NCBI GenBank assembly: GCA_023433615.1
Contig: JAEZCJ010000073.1
Span: 1-24,510 of the forward strand
From: Bacillota bacterium
GTDB lineage: Bacteria > Bacillota > Bacilli > Paenibacillales > Paenibacillaceae
Reading direction: 5' to 3'
DNA length: 24,510 nucleotides
The notes below the pieces were generated by a model. That model made no database searches and was not told the DNA's origin. It was given only the letters and a program-made list of their open reading frames with translations. Positions within the stretch are counted from its first letter, which is position 1. The number at the start of each line of letters is the position of its first letter. A program made the position numbers and the translations under genes. Of this stretch, positions 1 through 7,591 are shown in pieces.

Positions 1-206
1 GTCTGGACCTGCTCGCGCAGTTCGCCAAGAGCGGCTTCGGACTGGCCTTCGTCATCCGCGACTTCATAGCAGAAGAGCTCGCCGCAGGCGAGCTCTTCGA
101 AATACCGTTCACGCCTCCGATCCCGCCGCGCCACATCGGCGTCGCGACGCTGCCGGGCGTGCCCTTGTCGGCTGCAGCACGGACATTAATCTCGATGCTG
201 CCTTAG
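1..206 (+). CDS. LysR-family transcriptional regulator, C-terminal end (partial)
   Basis: Only the last 67 codons are present, read in the frame that begins at base 3 and ending at TAG 204-206. The translation contains LLAQFAKSGFGLAFVIRDF and ends near a segment PLSAAARTLISML. The pattern of a hydrophobic GxGLAFV strand, then a basic/acidic residue pair and a late helix before the stop is typical of the second half of the LysR effector-binding domain. The HTH is outside the window, so the family call rests on this short tail. It converges with the minus-strand lipoprotein gene that ends at 279. Confidence 0.6.
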   Translation, partial: LDLLAQFAKSGFGLAFVIRDFIAEELAAGELFEIPFTPPIPPRHIGVATLPGVPLSAAARTLISMLP

Positions 207-278
207 CCGGTCCGCGCCTCACGGCGTTATGTCCGATGGGAATTCACAGTGCAGACTTGCCGTAGGCGATTACGTAAA

Positions 279-737
279 TTACGTTGTTCGTGGATTTGCA
301 GCGATCGACCCATGCAGCATAAAATCATCTCCACATTCGGAGCGTGTAATTTCAATTTCAGTATGGTAAGTCTCAGTTCCGTTACCTGACGATCCGCCGG
401 TACCTCTAACATGGATGCAAAAGCGGTCAATTCCCTTACGGTTACCTGCTTCGTCGACATAATAATACTGATCGATTACGGCTCCATAGTCGAACATCGG
501 ATTAGAAGTCGAATACTTCCCATCCTTACCAACGGGAATGATGTCGTACTTCCCATCGCGTTCGAGCGGAGGCGCACCCTCAACGTTATAGATAACCCTT
601 ATCGTTCCTTCGTAGTTATCTGGTATCAGGTATAAATCATATGTGCCCCTATTAGGTTTGGATACGCACCCCGTACTTAGGATTACAGCGAATGCGACAA
701 GGGATAGCATCACATACCCTATTCGACTTCGTGACAT
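279..737 (-). CDS. Small secreted lipoprotein, DUF6843-like
   Basis: A 152-residue protein. The start at 737 is chosen because an AAGGGAG ribosome binding site lies 7 nt upstream and because it yields a proper lipoprotein signal: basic N-terminus MSRSRIGY, hydrophobic stretch about residues 8-20, and lipobox LSTGC with the lipidated Cys at 24. An in-frame start farther upstream (833) would bury the signal peptide. The mature part begins TYDLYLIPDNYEGTIRVIYN and has a GKYDIIPVGKDGKYSTSNP segment, which resembles the DUF6843 family of Firmicutes lipoproteins (function unknown). It lies 92 nt downstream of the HAAS membrane protein on the same strand and may be cotranscribed with it and padR. 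The family name is from memory of the pattern; localisation on the outer face of the membrane is inferred from the lipobox. Confidence 0.8.
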   Translation of the reverse strand: MSRSRIGYVMLSLVAFAVILSTGCVSKPNRGTYDLYLIPDNYEGTIRVIYNVEGAPPLERDGKYDIIPVGKDGKYSTSNPMFDYGAVIDQYYYVDEAGNRKGIDRFCIHVRGTGGSSGNGTETYHTEIEITRSECGDDFMLHGSIAANPRTT

Positions 738-829
738 GTATAATCTCCCTTGCTTGTTCAATAGAAGGACGCTCCCGCGGTCTCGCTTGGGCTGCGTCCT
801 CCACATCGTAATGGATTTACGATGATTAC

Positions 830-1837
830 TCAAACGCTGCGCCGAAATGCGTTCGCGATCAGCGAGATAATCTGAATTGCGGATACGAGTCCAATGAGAT
901 AGATGAGTCCGTTTGTCGCGCGATCCCAGATCGTATGGAGCGTATCATGCCCTTCGCTGCCTGCCGACACGAGTCCCGATTCAACGGCTTGCTGCATAAA
1001 GTCTGCGTTCCAGATCGCCGTTTCCGAGAACATGAAGAACGCCAGGATCAGATACAGAACGGTAACCGCGATCTCCATGCTGACCAGACGCAGCGTCCAT
1101 CGACTCGCGTTCAGCTTCATGATATCCTTCAGCACGCTGACCGCCAGGAGTACCCAGATATAAGGCAGGAACTTATTGAACACTTCCGGATTAAAGAAGG
1201 GGATAACCGTTCGCTCACCGCCCCCAAATCGCCACACGCCTAGCAGCTCGATGGAGTAGCTGAACAGCACGACGAACAATACGGAGAGGACGATGCTCGC
1301 GACCGGCTCCGATGCGCTGATCCGCTTCCTATCGTCCGGCAGCTGCGGCAGTTCTGACGGCTTCCAAGCCTGTTCGGCCTTCTTCCCGCTCGTCTTCTGA
1401 GCGCCCGTATACTCGAGTACACCGAAGATGACCGTGACCCATGCGAAGCCTTGCGTCAGCCCCATAATAATCGCGATCAAGCTATCTACAAAATGGTCCA
1501 ACAGGTTCGTCGGGTCCATGACCGCTTCGATTACGAACATGACGCCGAGTGCGATACCGATCGCGGCCCAAACGATCCTCAGCACCGAGATATAACCCGG
1601 GAACAATCCTGGCCCGATCAAGTAGCGCTTGCTGCCGCGATACCGATCTGCCATCTCGCTCGGATTGCCGAGCTCCGCGAGCACCGCTTCGACTTCCTGC
1701 GGCGAAGGACGGCCCCCTTGAGTTCGCTCCTCCAGCATATCCTCGATCAATCCCCGCAGTTCCTTGTCGATCTCCGCCCTCTGCTGCTCCGGCAGCTTCT
1801 GCGTGACGGCGTAGACGTACCTGTTAATCAGTTCCAT
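830..1837 (-). CDS. HAAS-domain integral membrane protein
   Basis: 335 residues. The N-terminal 75 residues (INRYVYAVTQKLPEQQRAEI, then a helical stretch ending AVLAELGNPSEMADRYRG) match the HAAS signalling domain that is nearly always encoded next to PadR regulators in Firmicutes. About six hydrophobic segments follow, roughly at residues 85-107, 117-142, 182-200, 223-240, 250-270 and 306-328, with a basic end AFRRSV. The start at 1837 has GGAGG about 8 nt upstream. It overlaps the 3' end of padR by 14 nt, so translation is probably coupled. In this family the HAAS region is thought to interact with PadR or mediate signalling from the membrane; the molecular role of the membrane part is unknown. 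Confidence 0.85.
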   Translation of the reverse strand: MELINRYVYAVTQKLPEQQRAEIDKELRGLIEDMLEERTQGGRPSPQEVEAVLAELGNPSEMADRYRGSKRYLIGPGLFPGYISVLRIVWAAIGIALGVMFVIEAVMDPTNLLDHFVDSLIAIIMGLTQGFAWVTVIFGVLEYTGAQKTSGKKAEQAWKPSELPQLPDDRKRISASEPVASIVLSVLFVVLFSYSIELLGVWRFGGGERTVIPFFNPEVFNKFLPYIWVLLAVSVLKDIMKLNASRWTLRLVSMEIAVTVLYLILAFFMFSETAIWNADFMQQAVESGLVSAGSEGHDTLHTIWDRATNGLIYLIGLVSAIQIISLIANAFRRSV

Positions 1838-2186
1838 TCCCTTCTCCTCCATCCATTAATCGGTTGACGCCTTCCGCCAGACTCGCCCACTCGTGTCGCA
1901 GATGCCGATACACTTGCACGCCTGTCTCGCTTAGCTGGTAATATTTGCGCGGTCGCGCCTCATTGGTGTCCCAACTGCTCACGAGCAGCTCCTGCTTCTC
2001 CAATCTGCGCATGAGCGGGTACAGCGTGCCGGGATCGATGCTGAGTCCCTTCTCCTCCAGAATGGAGACGAGCGAGTAGCCGTACTGCGGTTCGGACAAT
2101 TGACTGAGTACGCTTAATACGAGCGTCCCGCGCCTTAACTCTTGCGTTAAACTTTGAATCGTCTCTTGCATATCCATCGCATTCAT
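1824..2186 (-). CDS. PadR-family transcriptional regulator
   Basis: A 120-residue winged-helix repressor. The typical PadR wHTH runs from about residue 18 to 90: GTLVLSVLSQLSEPQYGYSL, then recognition-helix pattern IDPGTLYPLMRRLEKQELL, then the wing with ARPRKYYQLSETG. A short C-terminal helix (EWASLAEGVNRLM) supplies the dimer contact. An AGGAG lies only 3 nt before the ATG at 2186; an ATG three codons later (2177) and a TTG directly upstream are alternatives. It is the first gene of a padR-HAAS unit and overlaps the next gene. The promoter just upstream contains a near-perfect dyad across the -35/-10 spacer, so autorepression is likely. The ligand is unknown. Confidence 0.93.
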   Translation of the reverse strand: MNAMDMQETIQSLTQELRRGTLVLSVLSQLSEPQYGYSLVSILEEKGLSIDPGTLYPLMRRLEKQELLVSSWDTNEARPRKYYQLSETGVQVYRHLRHEWASLAEGVNRLMDGGEGNGTD

Positions 2187-2200
2187 CAACTCCTAATCAC

Positions 2201-2230
2201 ACTATATTGTATGACATACACTATTGTAAA
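2201..2230 (-). promoter_or_regulatory. padR promoter with PadR-like operator
   Basis: On the minus strand, -35 TTTACA (2225-2230), 18-nt spacer, -10 TATAGT (2201-2206); each hexamer matches five of six consensus positions. Bases 2204-2224 form a 21-bp dyad with core TGTATG-n-CATACA and one mismatched pair farther out. It fills the spacer, so a bound dimer would block polymerase. PadR operators usually have an ATGT...ACAT dyad, which fits. Confidence 0.75.
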
Positions 2231-2256
2231 GTGAATATTAATATATATTTCGCATT

Positions 2257-2284
2257 AAAAAAGGTCACCCCATATAGGATGACC
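2257..2284 (-). terminator. Rho-independent terminator after the SDR gene
   Basis: Minus-strand RNA folds into an 8-bp stem (GGTCATCC with GGGTGACC, one G-U pair) around a 6-nt loop, followed directly by six U. It lies 13 nt past the SDR stop and closes the MATE-kinase-SDR unit. Confidence 0.85.
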
Positions 2285-2296
2285 AAAAACGACTGT

Positions 2297-3088
2297 TTAT
2301 TTGCCCAAAAAACCGCCCTCGGACTTGATATGCTGTCCCGTAATCCAACCCGCTTCTTCGCTTGCCAGGAATCGAATCAGCTTCGCGGCATCCTCGGGCT
2401 CTCCAAGCCTTCCCATCGGGAATTGCGGCAGGAAATAGTCGCGCATCTCTTCCGTGATCCAGCCTGAATCGGTCGGCCCGGGATCAACCGCATTGACGGT
2501 TATTCCTAAGGGCGCTAACGCTGTCGCGAGCGGCTCAGTCAGCGCGATCAACGCTCCCTTGGTCGCGATGTATGCAAGATTGTTCGGATCGGGGCCCTTC
2601 GACACGAGGAAAATGATCCGACCATTCCTGCACCCGGCGCGCTTATCCTCGAACCTTGCGGCGAATGCGTTACTAAGCAGAATCGTACCGCGGTTATTGA
2701 CCGCATAATGGCGATCCAGATCAACAGCCGACATGCTGCGGAATTCCGTCGGAGCGCAGAAAGCGGCATTATTGACAAGAATCGATGCTGCTCCCCCAAG
2801 CTTCGCCTCGACCTGCTCCAGAATGCGTTGCGGCGAGTCGTCTTCAGCCAGATCCGCCTCCATGTGAGCGGCTCGAACTCCCATACGCTGGAGCTCCTCG
2901 CATAAGCGCTCCGGCCAGCCCGCATCGGCCCCGTTACCTTCGGCGGCATCGAAGGCTCCCCAATGCGTGAATAAAATATCCGCCCCTGCTTCTGCCAGCG
3001 CTCGACATACGGCAGTCCCGATGCCTTGTGCCCGGCTGGCGCCTGTCACGATTGCGACCGATCCATACAGATCGATAGTTGTTGCCAT
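2297..3088 (-). CDS. SDR-family NAD(P)-dependent oxidoreductase
   Basis: 263 residues, the normal length for a classical short-chain dehydrogenase/reductase. Visible motifs: cofactor-binding TGASRAQGIG at 15-24 (a 1-residue-longer form of TGxxxGxG), ADL at 78-80, NNAA at 106-109, catalytic YIATK with Tyr173 and Lys177, PGPTDSG at 203-209, and the C-terminal GQHIKSEGGF. The serine usually 13 residues before the Tyr is not there; Ser163 is 10 residues before it, so the active-site loop is three residues shorter than usual. This may be tolerated or may affect activity. Start at 3088 has a GGGGGAG site. It is last in a likely MATE - kinase - SDR operon, 20 nt after the kinase stop. The substrate is unknown; such enzymes are often named 3-oxoacyl-ACP reductase by default. 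Confidence 0.9.
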   Translation of the reverse strand: MATTIDLYGSVAIVTGASRAQGIGTAVCRALAEAGADILFTHWGAFDAAEGNGADAGWPERLCEELQRMGVRAAHMEADLAEDDSPQRILEQVEAKLGGAASILVNNAAFCAPTEFRSMSAVDLDRHYAVNNRGTILLSNAFAARFEDKRAGCRNGRIIFLVSKGPDPNNLAYIATKGALIALTEPLATALAPLGITVNAVDPGPTDSGWITEEMRDYFLPQFPMGRLGEPEDAAKLIRFLASEEAGWITGQHIKSEGGFLGK

Positions 3089-3108
3089 TGCATCAACTCC
3101 CCCGTTCT

Positions 3109-3888
3109 TCAGAAGAATGTATATAACCCCTCTTGATAATAGCGATATTCATCATCCGTTATCTTTGCTCGACCGTAGGATTCGAGGAATATTTCCCTAT
3201 CTCTTTCCCCATCAAAGATGTCCGCCTTAGGTCGAATAGCCAACGCAATATCGAATCGCGGATCTCCGAATGCAGCCCTCGGCCAATCAATTACCCCGAC
3301 GACGCGATGGTTGCTGACCAATACATTATTCATGTGATAATCGCCATGAATCAGCGTACTCGCAATTGGCGCAGGACGATCGATATCCAGTCGCTGCAGC
3401 AGCGCTTCCGTGCCATCCACATCATGATGCTCGAGATTGTGCCTTGCCTGCATGAGCATCTTATCCAACCATGCTTGATCCTCCCTGCGCAATTCTACAG
3501 GACACTTGCAGGAATGGATTTGCTTCAGGCATTCGCCATAGCTTGCAATGGCCTTCTCTCTGTCTCTCGGACTCGGGCTGCTCTCCAGGTAATGCCTCAC
3601 GCTAATCCCATTCAGATCATCCATAAGCAGCCATCTGGACTTATCCTGCACCTGGAATGCATATGCGCTCGGGACGGGTAGTCCCGTCGCCGCTAGAAAC
3701 CGTAGCGCCGCATACTCGTCCGACAGCCAATCGTTATATAGCGCATGCTCTGTCTTCTTGATGATGAATGATCGATCGCGAGTAACTACCCTGACGACAA
3801 CGGAAGTATGTCCTTGCCTGGGGTAGGAGATCTGCTTAACCGCTCCAATCCTCTCGATCCATTCAACAGGAATATCACGGATGTCCAT
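3109..3888 (-). CDS. APH/choline-kinase-fold phosphotransferase
   Basis: 259 residues of the aminoglycoside phosphotransferase family (PF01636 type). ATP-site lysines are at 44-45 (FIIKKTEHAL). The Brenner motif HGDYHMNNVL at 181-190 supplies catalytic Asp183 and Asn188, and IDWPRAAFGDPRFD at 200-213 supplies the metal-binding Asp201. LLMDDLNG near 87-94 is the hinge region. All catalytic residues are present, so it should be an active kinase. Start at 3888 has AAGGAG 10 nt upstream. It is 29 nt downstream of the MATE exporter and 20 nt before the SDR gene, which suggests one transcript. The substrate could be an aminoglycoside, macrolide, other hydroxylated small molecule or a cell metabolite; sequence alone does not decide. 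Confidence 0.9.
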   Translation of the reverse strand: MDIRDIPVEWIERIGAVKQISYPRQGHTSVVVRVVTRDRSFIIKKTEHALYNDWLSDEYAALRFLAATGLPVPSAYAFQVQDKSRWLLMDDLNGISVRHYLESSPSPRDREKAIASYGECLKQIHSCKCPVELRREDQAWLDKMLMQARHNLEHHDVDGTEALLQRLDIDRPAPIASTLIHGDYHMNNVLVSNHRVVGVIDWPRAAFGDPRFDIALAIRPKADIFDGERDREIFLESYGRAKITDDEYRYYQEGLYTFF

Positions 3889-3917
3889 CCGTCTCGAACT
3901 CCTTCAGATAACTTCGC

Positions 3918-5288
3918 TCAAGCGTTCTGCTGCTGTTCGATCTCGCGGGCCCATCGCTTGGACCGCCAGCGGTGCAGCATCATGAGCCCTCTCAACCACT
4001 CGTCCATGACGAATGCGGAGAAAATGCCGAGCAGCCCCAATTCCCAGTGGATACCGAGCAGATAGGCAGTCGGCACAGCAAGCAGCCACACGAACAGCAT
4101 CCCGATGTAGACCGGATAGCGGACGTCGCCAGCCGCGCGGAGAGCGCTGATCACGACAAGGTTGCATGCGCGTCCCGGCTCTAGCAAGAATGCCAGCAAG
4201 AGCAGCTTGCGTCCGAGAGCGATGACATCCGCATCATCCGTGAATAGGTCTAGGATGTACCCGCCCGCGAGATTGAAAATTCCGGCAAGCACGACGCTGA
4301 TCAGCATGCTGAGTCCCAAGCTGTTCAATCCTCTGCGATATGCGCTGTGAGGGTCTCTTGCGCCTATCATTCGCGCAATGATGATCTGCGTTCCTTGGCT
4401 GACTGCAATGGTCACGATCGTAATCAAGAAGATGATATTCAGCGTGTACACACGCGATACCATGGCCGTCACGCCGATCGAAGCAATGAAACTCGTAATG
4501 ACCAGCTGAGATAAGTTGTAGGACAACTGCTCCCCTGCCGACGGAATACCGATTCCGAGCAGCTCCCGAATGTGCGCGATTCGCAGCCGGATGAAATCGG
4601 TTAGCTTGAATCGCTGCTCGAGAATGCGCATCAACAGGCATAGCATGAGGATCAGCCCGATCGATCGGCTTACCACCGTCGTTACGGCAACACCTGTGAC
4701 GCCTGTGACAGGCAGACCTAGCGGACCCTTGATCGCGATGTAATTGCCGATCATGTTCACGATATTCATCGTTACGGTGACGAACATGACTTTCTTCGTG
4801 AATCCGTGACTCTTAATGACAGCCGATGCGGTCAGAATGAGCGCTTGCAGCACGATGAATCCGCCTGTGATCGAGAGATATGTCCAAGCGTAAGGCATTA
4901 GCTCGTCCTCGAGCCCCATCAAGAGCAGCGCAGAATCGCCGAATGCAAGCAGCATGCCGCTCAGGAATATGCCGAACAGCAGATTCAGAGTAAGCGAGGA
5001 AGCGGCCAACTGCGTCACGGCGCCCTTTTCCCCGGCCCCGATCCTTCTTGAGATCAATATCGTCGTGGCTGTCGCGACAATGCTGAACAACAAGTTCATC
5101 ATATTCGCGATCTGGTTCGACACGCCGACGGCCGCCACCGCCCGGTCGTCGTATTGGCTGAGCATGAACGTGTCGACATTACCCATCAGCATATGAAGGG
5201 CCAGCTCGATCAAGATTGGCCATGTTAATGCGAACAATGTAGGGATGCGATCATTGCGAGAATCATGAGGTGCGAGTCGTGCTGTCAT
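3918..5288 (-). CDS. MATE-family multidrug/cation exporter
   Basis: 456 residues and about 12 hydrophobic segments, the usual MATE architecture. The N-terminus has FALTWPILIELALHMLMGNV followed by DTFMLSQY, the conserved first-helix and loop pattern. Internal symmetry is visible in the second half, which restarts at the LGIGIPSAGEQLSYNLSQLV segment. Such proteins exchange Na+ or H+ for cationic drugs or metabolites across the cytoplasmic membrane. The start at 5288 has an AAAGGA site. It is first in the likely exporter - kinase - SDR operon and has its own extended -10 promoter. The C-terminus is rich in Arg, Glu and Gln (REIEQQQ), ordinary for a cytosolic tail. Substrate unknown; the adjacent kinase suggests a shared toxic compound, but that is inference. 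Confidence 0.93.
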   Translation of the reverse strand: MTARLAPHDSRNDRIPTLFALTWPILIELALHMLMGNVDTFMLSQYDDRAVAAVGVSNQIANMMNLLFSIVATATTILISRRIGAGEKGAVTQLAASSLTLNLLFGIFLSGMLLAFGDSALLLMGLEDELMPYAWTYLSITGGFIVLQALILTASAVIKSHGFTKKVMFVTVTMNIVNMIGNYIAIKGPLGLPVTGVTGVAVTTVVSRSIGLILMLCLLMRILEQRFKLTDFIRLRIAHIRELLGIGIPSAGEQLSYNLSQLVITSFIASIGVTAMVSRVYTLNIIFLITIVTIAVSQGTQIIIARMIGARDPHSAYRRGLNSLGLSMLISVVLAGIFNLAGGYILDLFTDDADVIALGRKLLLLAFLLEPGRACNLVVISALRAAGDVRYPVYIGMLFVWLLAVPTAYLLGIHWELGLLGIFSAFVMDEWLRGLMMLHRWRSKRWAREIEQQQNA

Positions 5289-5321
5289 CTATCATCTATC
5301 CTTTGCGTGAGAGTCCACGCC

Positions 5322-5330
5322 ATTATAGCA
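5322..5330 (-). promoter_or_regulatory. Extended -10 promoter for the MATE operon
   Basis: The minus strand reads TGCTATAAT: a perfect TATAAT (5322-5327) with the TGn extension. It lies 34 nt before the MATE start codon. No good -35 hexamer is seen at 16-18 nt, as is common for extended -10 promoters. Confidence 0.6.
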
Positions 5331-5394
5331 GACGAGCGATGCCGGGAACACTCGGTAAGGTATAGATTGTGATTAGGAATGTATATGGCCTAGT

Positions 5395-6705
5395 CTACAG
5401 CGGGTGATTGATATGACTCGGCATGACAGGGAACAAGATGACGAATAACATTCGCATCTCATTATCGATTCCCGGGTCATCGTTCCAACTGCCGACCTCT
5501 CGATAGTCAGCAGTATAATCTTCGATTCCTTGTTGACCGAAGAGCAGTTGCATGAATGTATCTACAGGCATATGCAGATCATGGAATCGATGCTCTGCCG
5601 GAATCCATGCAATGTCGGCAATACGACCAGACGAAAATTCGATATGGAGAACACGCTCTAATCCGAATAACTGAAGGGTGACTATTCTCGTATACCCGCA
5701 CAAGAAGGACTCCGCTATTCGTTTCTCGAGTACGGGAGCAATCCTCAACAGGAACTGCCGCATATCCGTAATTCGATAATAATTTTTCTCAGGCTGCCGT
5801 TCCCGGCTGTAGCAGTCTTTCATAATCTCGTAGACCGGGTGCCCTTGACGCAGCGAGTACCTCACCCATTCTATCGATCGGCCTTCCGCCGCAAGTTGCT
5901 TATCGCCGTAGTCCAACAGATAACCGGTAACCCAAGGCAGGACTTCAAGCCACGATATGCCGCTTACGAGATCGAACATATAACTGCCAATGCCTCGATC
6001 ACAAAAAGTATAATGAACGAAAACTCCGATCCTTCTGCCGTCTTGTTCAATCACGCGATACTGGTCACGGTTCGACTCGAAGTAATCGAACACGAACATC
6101 TGCCAATAATTCGCATCGTATGGGAATGAGACTAGACTATCGTTAGCGCTGTGCTGATGTAGTTCGACGGCGAACGGGATATCCTGCTGTTCAAAAGGCC
6201 GAATGGTATACGGGCACCCCTCGCCCCATCGTGCTAAAATCCCCGTTCGCGCATAAGCCACCGAAGCTTTGCTAGCCAATGTCTGCACGTATCCGAATCG
6301 GGTATAGAACCAAGGAATCCCCCACACAAGACTGAAATCATAAGCAGCATTCTCAGCCAACTCACTATGGATCATGCCCATTAACGCGTTAACGTGCCCT
6401 TGACCCTGATAATCCGGATGCGTGCCAACTTCCGTAATGTTCAACGCGCGTAGTTCAATGCCCGCATATTGCCAATTCTGAGGACAAGTCGTGATGACGG
6501 ATGCGATTCTGCCATTCTCGCGATCTTCGGCTATCGCTACCGTTCCGGCTGCTGCCGATGCATGACGGCCATCCATCATCATTCGGACCCACTCGCCCAT
6601 TTCCTCATTGTTTTCGTTTGCTGCTTTCATGGTCTGCGCAGCTTGTTCCATGTCCGCAATCGTTGCCCAACGATAGATGAAACGCTCATGATCAATAACT
6701 TTCAT
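5395..6705 (-). CDS. Eis-like GNAT N-acetyltransferase
   Basis: 436 residues, matching the Eis type rather than the ~160-residue simple GNAT. The N-terminal GNAT domain has acetyl-CoA motif A around 93-105 (VGTHPDYQGQGHVNALM) and the Eis-typical FYTRFGY at 133-139. A second, degenerate GNAT-like region covers about 165-300 (YTIRPFEQQDIPFAVELHQ onward), and the C-terminal 100 residues resemble the sterol-carrier-like domain. Eis enzymes acetylate amines on aminoglycosides and other substrates. The start at 6705 has GGGAGG. It lies 142 nt downstream of the arsR-type gene on the same strand, so it could be cotranscribed with or controlled by it. Substrate not determined. Confidence 0.88.
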   Translation of the reverse strand: MKVIDHERFIYRWATIADMEQAAQTMKAANENNEEMGEWVRMMMDGRHASAAAGTVAIAEDRENGRIASVITTCPQNWQYAGIELRALNITEVGTHPDYQGQGHVNALMGMIHSELAENAAYDFSLVWGIPWFYTRFGYVQTLASKASVAYARTGILARWGEGCPYTIRPFEQQDIPFAVELHQHSANDSLVSFPYDANYWQMFVFDYFESNRDQYRVIEQDGRRIGVFVHYTFCDRGIGSYMFDLVSGISWLEVLPWVTGYLLDYGDKQLAAEGRSIEWVRYSLRQGHPVYEIMKDCYSRERQPEKNYYRITDMRQFLLRIAPVLEKRIAESFLCGYTRIVTLQLFGLERVLHIEFSSGRIADIAWIPAEHRFHDLHMPVDTFMQLLFGQQGIEDYTADYREVGSWNDDPGIDNEMRMLFVILFPVMPSHINHPL

Positions 6706-6727
6706 CGTGCATCCTCCCTAGGGTATC

Positions 6728-6777
6728 AATAGCAGCTTCTATGCTTCAAAGTCTACAGCCTGCTATTCCCATCGGGT
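6728..6777. repeat. Short inverted repeat upstream of the acetyltransferase gene
   Basis: Arms AATAGCAG (6728-6735) and CTGCTATT (6770-6777) are perfect complements separated by 34 nt. Centre-to-centre spacing is 42 bp, about four helical turns, which would suit a looping or tetrameric regulator. No U-tract follows, so it is not a classical terminator. It could be chance. The rest of the 142-bp gap (6706-6847) shows no convincing promoter. Confidence 0.3.
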
Positions 6778-6847
6778 ATGGAATGTTTCGTTATAGTCGA
6801 AAACTACCCCCGCGGCGGATCGATTGCTTCAACGTCATCCAACGTCT

Positions 6848-7456
6848 TCATGACAGCTCTTCCCACTTGGCCCACATGGCCCTCGGGTTCAGTTCGTACA
6901 CCTCTGCCGAGCGATACATGAATTGATGCATAATGAATTCTCTTCGAATTGTCGCGAAGTCCGCATGGTAGTCCTGTATGAAGGCGTTGATCTCTTTCTC
7001 CGTATACTTCTGACCCTTCGTTAGCCGAGATACCATATGCTCAAGCACGATTAGCTTCTTCTTCAACTGGCTCGGAAGGTGCTTAAGCTTCCCGTCTGCC
7101 GTAAAGAAATTCCGCAAGGTAGAGGCTCTGAATCTGTCATTCGCTTCATCCGGCATGGCACTGTCTCCTTCTGCTGCAGGCTGATTCCTCGCAATAAGCT
7201 CCACTGCCGCCGCAGCGTTGCTGCGCAGCATGTAATCGTTGAGCATGAAGTATATCGTATTCTTGTCCCGTCGCTCGTTAATCAGACCGACCTGCCGCAG
7301 CCTCGTCGCGTGATGCGTGATCGTAGCCGGCGTCACGCTGAGCTCCTGAGCCAGCAATTGCCCGCTTAACTCGCCGTCAGCGAGCAGTATTAACATGCGG
7401 ATCCGAGTCGGGTCGGCCAACGCTTTGTGGTATTCGACAACCTTGTCTAGCTGCAT
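6848..7456 (-). CDS. ArsR-type HTH regulator with C-terminal DUF2087 domain
   Basis: 202 residues. Residues 1-75 are an ArsR/SmtB winged helix: KALADPTRIRMLILLADGEL, the helix-turn-helix LLAQELSVTPATITHHATRL and the wing GLINERRDKNTIYFML. No cysteine metal-binding motif is present, so a metal sensor is unlikely. Residues 113-187 fit DUF2087: LRNFFTADGKLKHLPSQLKK, then LEHM, GQKYTEKEINAFIQDYHADF and the conserved TIRREFIM. Start at 7456 has GGTGAT 5 nt upstream. The promoter carries a 44-bp dyad that overlaps the -10, so it probably represses itself. Ligand and targets are unknown; the flanking Eis-like and APH-like genes are candidates. Confidence 0.9.
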   Translation of the reverse strand: MQLDKVVEYHKALADPTRIRMLILLADGELSGQLLAQELSVTPATITHHATRLRQVGLINERRDKNTIYFMLNDYMLRSNAAAAVELIARNQPAAEGDSAMPDEANDRFRASTLRNFFTADGKLKHLPSQLKKKLIVLEHMVSRLTKGQKYTEKEINAFIQDYHADFATIRREFIMHQFMYRSAEVYELNPRAMWAKWEELS

Positions 7457-7471
7457 CCTATATCACCGCCC

Positions 7472-7515
7472 ATCTAATTTGATATTAATCTAATTAGATA
7501 CTAATCAAATTGGAT
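7472..7515. promoter_or_regulatory. Hyphenated dyad operator at the arsR-type promoter
   Basis: All parts are symmetric about 7493.5: a central palindrome ATCTAATTAGAT (7488-7499), flanking arms AATTTGAT (7476-7483) and ATCAAATT (7504-7511), and outer ATC/GAT (7472-7474, 7513-7515). The spacers between the blocks do not match. It covers the -10 and the early transcribed region, the expected place for an autorepressor site. Confidence 0.7.
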
Positions 7516-7526
7516 AGGCGTGTCAA
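7498..7526 (-). promoter_or_regulatory. Promoter of the arsR-type gene
   Basis: Minus strand: perfect -35 TTGACA (7521-7526), 17-nt spacer, -10 TAGTAT (7498-7503, four of six). The start codon lies 42 nt downstream of the -10. The -10 is inside the dyad operator. Confidence 0.75.
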
Positions 7527-7538
7527 GAACAACACAAT

Positions 7539-7583
7539 AAAAAACGACTGCCTCATGGATAGAAACTCCATCTTCGGCTGTCG
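7539..7583 (-). terminator. Rho-independent terminator after the hygromycin-kinase-like gene
   Basis: Minus-strand stem CGACaGCC (7576-7583) with GGCaGTCG (7545-7552), one mismatch, enclosing an inner ATGGA/TCCAT hairpin, then six U. It begins 9 nt past the stop codon and ends just before the next promoter, insulating the arsR-type gene. Confidence 0.8.
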
Positions 7584-7591
7584 CTTTTGGG

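Noticed and set aside
272..284. ACGTAA-A-TTACGT palindrome at the lipoprotein stop
   Set aside because: Only 6-bp arms and no U-tract; not enough for a terminator or operator call.
738..833. Upstream extension of the lipoprotein gene
   Set aside because: It would place the lipobox signal at residue 56 and has no better ribosome site.
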